A DNA stretch of 64,000 nucleotides. It comes from Pomphorhynchus laevis (lineage: Eukaryota > Acanthocephala > Palaeacanthocephala > Echinorhynchida > Pomphorhynchidae). Location of the stretch: contig WNNJ02003778.1 of assembly GCA_012934845.2 (NCBI GenBank), positions 101,988-165,987 of the forward strand, in the 5' to 3' direction. A program made the position numbers and the translations under genes. This document shows positions 60,063 through 64,000 of this stretch, one piece after another. Below the pieces are notes generated by a model. That model did no database searches. It was not told the origin of the DNA and saw only the letters and a program-made list of their open reading frames with translations. Within the stretch, counting starts at the first letter, position 1; each line of letters begins with the position of its first letter.

Positions 60063-60861
60063 CTCAAAAATTGTACTTTTAAAAATTTAATAGGAATTTA
60101 ATTCTGAAATATTACATTAAAACACTTTTTATATAACATTATAAGTAAAAAAGGAATGTAAAAGAAAATTATAAATTCGAATTTAGCGAGCATTTATAGC
60201 ATTATTAGTAATATTATAAAACTTTTCAACATAAATAAGTCCTCTTCAAATAATTTGGTTGATATACTCTAAAATTCATTACAAATGCAGATTGTAAATC
60301 GACATAAATAAAAGCAGATGCATAGTTGTTCTTTAAGGGTCAGTAATAATAAATTAACATATCGAATATATTCTGTATAAGTTGGCTTGAAATCTTTTTG
60401 TTTTATGTTCAATAAAATATAGATATTGGATATTCAAAATCAAATAAATACAAACTTATTTGAAACTATAAAATAATCATACAATGAGATTTCCAATGAT
60501 AATTTTCAAGTAAAATGTGGTGAATATGAGTATTCTATAAAAGTTAAAGTTATTAGTAAAACTTATTGGTAAATAGATAAATTATTTATTGAATTCATAT
60601 TAACATATGTAAAATTGCATAAAATTATAAAAATAAATAATAAAACGAAACACAAGTTATTGCAATGGTTTATTTAATTTAAATTAAATCGAAATTTTTA
60701 AATTAAATATTAATACAGCTAAATATCCTAAAAATAATAGCAACATTTTACATGTAACTTAATCAATAGATTTCCTCAAATGGAAAAACTATATTAGTGG
60801 AATCATTTCAAATCATGTTGTCAGCACCACGAAAGAAATCCAACAGTGAGATTGTCGCAAA

Positions 60862-60905
60862 CGACAAAGTCATCGTTTCGAGCTAATCGACTCTCATCAG
60901 TAGCT
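60862..60905 (-). ncRNA. Hammerhead 3' half, intact core, second family
   Basis: Minus strand: CTGATGA, stem II GAG/CTC with loop, GAAACGA. The matching 5' part of stems I and III is not found in this arm, so it is probably incomplete. Confidence 0.55.
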
Positions 60906-60975
60906 TGTACTCTCCACAACTGGAAACTCCTTGTTCTCTTTGCAGAGAACAAGGAGCTTTCGTTGCCTTAAATCA

Positions 60976-61054
60976 CCGTCTAGCTTTTCTCCCAACTTCA
61001 ATGCAGTTGTAGGGAGAAGAAACTACTGATCAGAGTCAATTAGCTCGAAGCGGT
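60976..61054 (+). ncRNA. Hammerhead ribozyme, type III, second family, changed core
   Basis: ACCGT-C, then stem I (TAG/CTA next to the core, TTCTCCC/GGGAGAA, AACT/AGTT), CTGATCA, stem II GAG/CTC, GAA, GCGGT closing stem III. The invariant G8 is C here, so it is probably inactive. The fold is otherwise complete and differs in sequence from the 4.7-kb family. Confidence 0.68.
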
Positions 61055-61391
61055 TACTTTGTCATTTGCGACAATCTCACTGTTAAATTTATATCGTGGT
61101 GCTGACAACCTAATATATAACTTAATATTTATTAGCCCCTAAATCAATTTTCAAATTTCAGCTGCCATAAATTGGAAATTAGTAAAAAGTGTTGTTATCC
61201 TTTAACAAAGTTTACTCAATAGTGATAAAATAGCTATAAGTTATCACAAGTGACTTTTAATTAAAGTAAATAGATATTTGGATCTTAAAATTCGGTCAAG
61301 TTAAAATAATAAAGCATTATATGAAATTATTTACCGGATAAACATATGCAGACCTTTGAAATTTTGAAGACTATTTTTATTATTTCATGCA

Positions 61392-62445
61392 ATCTAATTG
61401 TCAATAAAAGCAGACGAGTCGAATAATTGTCAGTAAGCATTAAAAGGGACGAAACTTAGAACGTAGGTTTTGGATCAGTAGATGATGAGGTTCATTAATA
61501 CTGAAATGTAGTAGACTGCTATTGCCTTATAGATCGGAAAAAAATGTAGTCATCAAAATTTCAATGGTAACAATGACTACACAGGTATATCAACTTAAAA
61601 TTAGGAAGCAAACACATCAAAATAGCAATTAATTGCAAAAATAGGAAGGTTTTCAAATTGAAGGTAAAATTTTACCCTGTCAATGCTGATTTAGTTTGAA
61701 ATCAGAAATGATTTCAATTAAATTTGCAAAATGTAAGACGAAAGTTTTTCTTTAAATATTAATGCCAATAAAGCAGACGAGTCGAGTGATTGTCATCCAA
61801 TATTAAAAGAACAGGAACGTGAAACGTAGGTATTGGATCAGTAGCTGATGAGGTCTACTAATACTGAAATGTAACGTACTGATGTTAGTTTATAAGATTG
61901 AAACAAAGTGTAGTTTCAATAAATTTCAATAGTAACAATAACTGCACAGGTATATCAACTTAAAATTAGGAAGCAAACAATAGATGACTAGTTTGATGAT
62001 AGCAATATATTGCAAAAATAGTAAGGTTTTAAAATGAAGGTAGAACCTTCCACTACCAACACTGATTTAAACTAATAGCTGTTAGCTTAAATATGTGATT
62101 GAGGCAACGTGCAAAATGTTTAGTCACCAAATTTCAAATTAGATAACTTTTAATAATGACGCCATATGTATATTGAATGTATGAACATTAAATTAGAATA
62201 TTAATATTTAATCAAAAAATTAATTTAATTAGTATCTTAATTTTAATTTATTAAAATATAAATATTAATAATTAAATTCCTAATTTTTTGTTGATATATC
62301 TTTGCACAGGCGAGTCGAGTGATCGTTAGCCAGCATTAAAAGGACCGAAACGTGAGACTTAGGTATTGGATCACTAGTTGATGAGTTTCACCAATACTGA
62401 AATGTAGTGTACTATTGTTAGCGTAAAGATAGGATTAAAAGTAAA
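61392..62445 (+). repeat. Three degenerate tandem copies of a 370-530 bp repeat with type I-like hammerhead motifs
   Basis: Blocks near 61400, 61770 and 62300 share ACGAGTCGA, TAGGTATTGGATCAGTAG, then GATGAGGT, ACTAATACTGAAATGTA. The middle copy has CTGATGA, stem II GGT/ACT and GAAATG then CGTA, with ATCAG/CTGAT able to form stem I around a three-base bulge. The other two have a changed first core base. The copies also share GGTATATCAACTTAAAATTA. Confidence 0.55.
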
Positions 62446-63650
62446 GTTAACTAAGATTATTAATTCAATATTAATAAATATCTTCGGGGCTGGATCAATA
62501 GTGAACATTTTTATTTTATCACTATTTAGTGATCATAGAGTAGTTGATTATTCTGGTTTGGAAGAAAAATCTGAGCAATAAAATTCAATACAGTAATTTA
62601 TTATTATATAAAATATGTATTATTTATAGTACAGCAAAAAGCTGTACAATAATTGAATATTATTTTTTAAAGTGAAAATTTAATTTAATTTTTTAATTTA
62701 TTAATTTACTAACTTATTAGTATTAACTCTTTATTAATAAGTAAATAATCAATATTATAAACTTATTATACAATTTATATATATTTTATATATAATATAA
62801 AATTATAATACAATAATAAATTTAAAATAATATAAAAAATATATTACATTAATATAATATATTATATATAATATATTATATTTTCAATTTATACTTTGGT
62901 TATTTCAAAATATCGAGATTTCAAATGACATAATACCCATTAAGCGTTCAAATACAACTGTATTTGAACGCTTAATGGGTATTAATGATGTAGATGAAAT
63001 ACAACTTAGTTGTGAATTTTCTATTTTAATGAGAAGTAAGCTTCTGATATTAATTTTCACATAAGATATAACTATCGGCCGTTAGAATATTTTAATCTAC
63101 AATCTTTAATATTTTAATGTAAAAATCTTCTGTAGCGATTAAAAGATTTTAATTGATCAAAATTTTAAATCAATTTAATATTTAATCTAGCTTAATCTAA
63201 GATTAGTGACTACTAATCTTAGATTAGTGGTCACTAATTCTATTTAATTTTAGTAAATAGAATTCATTAAAAATCTTTAATGTAAACATCTTTTAATTTA
63301 GCGAATATTTTAAATCAATTAGATCTTTAATTGATTTAATGATAATGAGGGGCATAATTTTAATGAGGGACTAAGCTGTTAATAATATTCGGTCATTAAA
63401 AATCTTTAAGTAAAAATCTTTTGTAGCGCTTAAAATATTTTAATTATTTGGAATTTTGAATCAATTTAATCTTTTAATCTACTTTAATCTAAGATAGGTG
63501 ACTACGTTATAAGTCAATAAATACTGCATCCATTATATAATAAAAGATAAAATTTTGGTATAAATTTTGAAGTAGATTTAAATATTTTGTCAAATATATA
63601 AAATTATACTTTTATTGAATTTAATTTATTGAAAAAAGTCCAACTTTGCT
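62446..63650. other. AT-rich sequence with perfect hairpins
   Basis: A 25-bp perfect inverted repeat with a 4-nt loop lies at 62931-62955 / 62960-62984 (TAATACCCATTAAGCGTTCA...), and a 15-bp one (TAATCTAAGATTAGT) near 63193-63226. AATCTTTAAT-type blocks recur near 63100, 63270 and 63400. No gene seen. Confidence 0.6.
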
Positions 63651-63660
63651 TTGCTATAAG

Positions 63661-63800
63661 GATGACCGATATCAAACGGATGACAGTCTATTACATATAA
63701 GCAATATTAACAATGACGATCTTGGCGTATACAGTTGTATTGCTCAAATGAAAAATGGCACGAAGGTTAAAACATCAAAGAAAATCAATTTCGAAACAGG
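63661..63800 (+). CDS. Isolated plus-strand Ig-domain exon
   Basis: Opens after an AG, encodes SLLHISNINNDDLGVYSC and a G-strand-like tail, and ends at a possible donor GTTGAT in phase 1. It is the second half of an Ig domain, on the strand opposite to perlecan and upstream of it. It may belong to a neighbouring Ig gene or be an inverted copy of a perlecan-type exon. No matching first half was seen in the window. Confidence 0.55.
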
Positions 63801-63839
63801 TTGATGTTATTAATAATTTTGTAATTAATAATTAATAAT

Positions 63840-64000
63840 TTGGTGGAAATGGTATACCTTCAATTTGAAAACCTACCTATTTTTCCAAATGATTATTATC
63901 ATCAAACTAGTCACCTATAGTTTGTTTCCTAATTTTAAGTTGAGATACCTGCGCAGTCATTATTACCATTGAAATTTTGATGACTATTGTATTCTACACG
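63840..64000 (-). repeat. Inverted copy of the 61.5-62.0 kb repeat
   Basis: Read on minus it contains AATTTCAATGGTAATAATGA, CAACTTAAAATTAGGAAACA and GACTAGTTTGATGATA, matching 61555-61680 and 61920-62040. It lies just past the plus-strand Ig exon and runs off the edge. Confidence 0.7.

Larger units (their letters stand above)
60817..61109. repeat. Palindromic element with a second hammerhead family
   Basis: GTTGTCAGCACCACGA at the left end and TCGTGGTGCTGACAAC at the right end are inverted repeats. The arms continue with AACAGTGAGATTGTCGCAAA. The centre is asymmetric and holds a separate hairpin (CTCCTTGTTCTC / GAGAACAAGGAG). Upstream of perlecan exon 1. Confidence 0.8.

Noticed and set aside
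59622-59825. Plus-strand open frame in the acidic exon
   Set aside because: Antisense shadow of exon 1, whose Ser/Asp/Glu-rich codons leave the opposite strand open.

Overview
The window is about 75% A+T, is rich in repeats, and comes from an invertebrate animal genome. Almost all of it (about 60,062 down to 104, minus strand) is one large intron-rich gene that I read as perlecan, the basement-membrane proteoglycan (HSPG2 / trol / UNC-52 family). I built 48 exons by hand from splice sites and reading phase. The chain stays in frame for about 8.9 kb of coding sequence (about 2,970 residues). The 5' end (signal peptide, promoter) and the 3' end (laminin-G/EGF modules) lie outside the window or were not found. 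Introns are of two kinds: several of 45-51 bp and many of 0.5-7.5 kb. I cannot name the organism; the short introns and low GC fit several invertebrate lineages.

Protein order, N- to C-terminal: an acidic Ser/Thr/Glu-rich segment; five Ig domains; three LDL-receptor class A repeats; one Ig with an extra Cys pair; one laminin-type EGF / laminin IV / laminin-type EGF block; then 16 Ig domains running off the left edge. The first four Ig domains after the laminin block lack both canonical cysteines. A spare laminin-IV-like exon (about 33.3 kb) and a plus-strand Ig exon (63.7 kb) do not fit the main chain.

The introns are full of mobile elements: fragments of a Penelope-like retroelement, its terminal repeats in many copies, a 5'-truncated RTE-type LINE with an 18-bp target duplication, a tRNA-derived SINE with a 15-bp target duplication, and two relics of a LINE-like family.

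The most unusual content is a set of hammerhead self-cleaving ribozymes. (a) A type III family occurs as inverted pairs in palindromes (4.55-4.82 and 29.52-29.90 kb) and as a tandem array with an exact 300-bp unit (13.6-14.2 kb) that resembles a retrozyme. (b) A second type III-like sequence lies in a palindrome at 60.8-61.1 kb. (c) Decayed type I-like motifs lie in a tandem repeat at 61.4-62.45 kb. (d) Three families of hairpin repeats carry a CUGANGA-N-stem-GAAA motif, one of them inserted in Penelope-like sequence. Because the inverted pairs put a ribozyme on each strand, the perlecan pre-mRNA should carry at least one intact intronic ribozyme.
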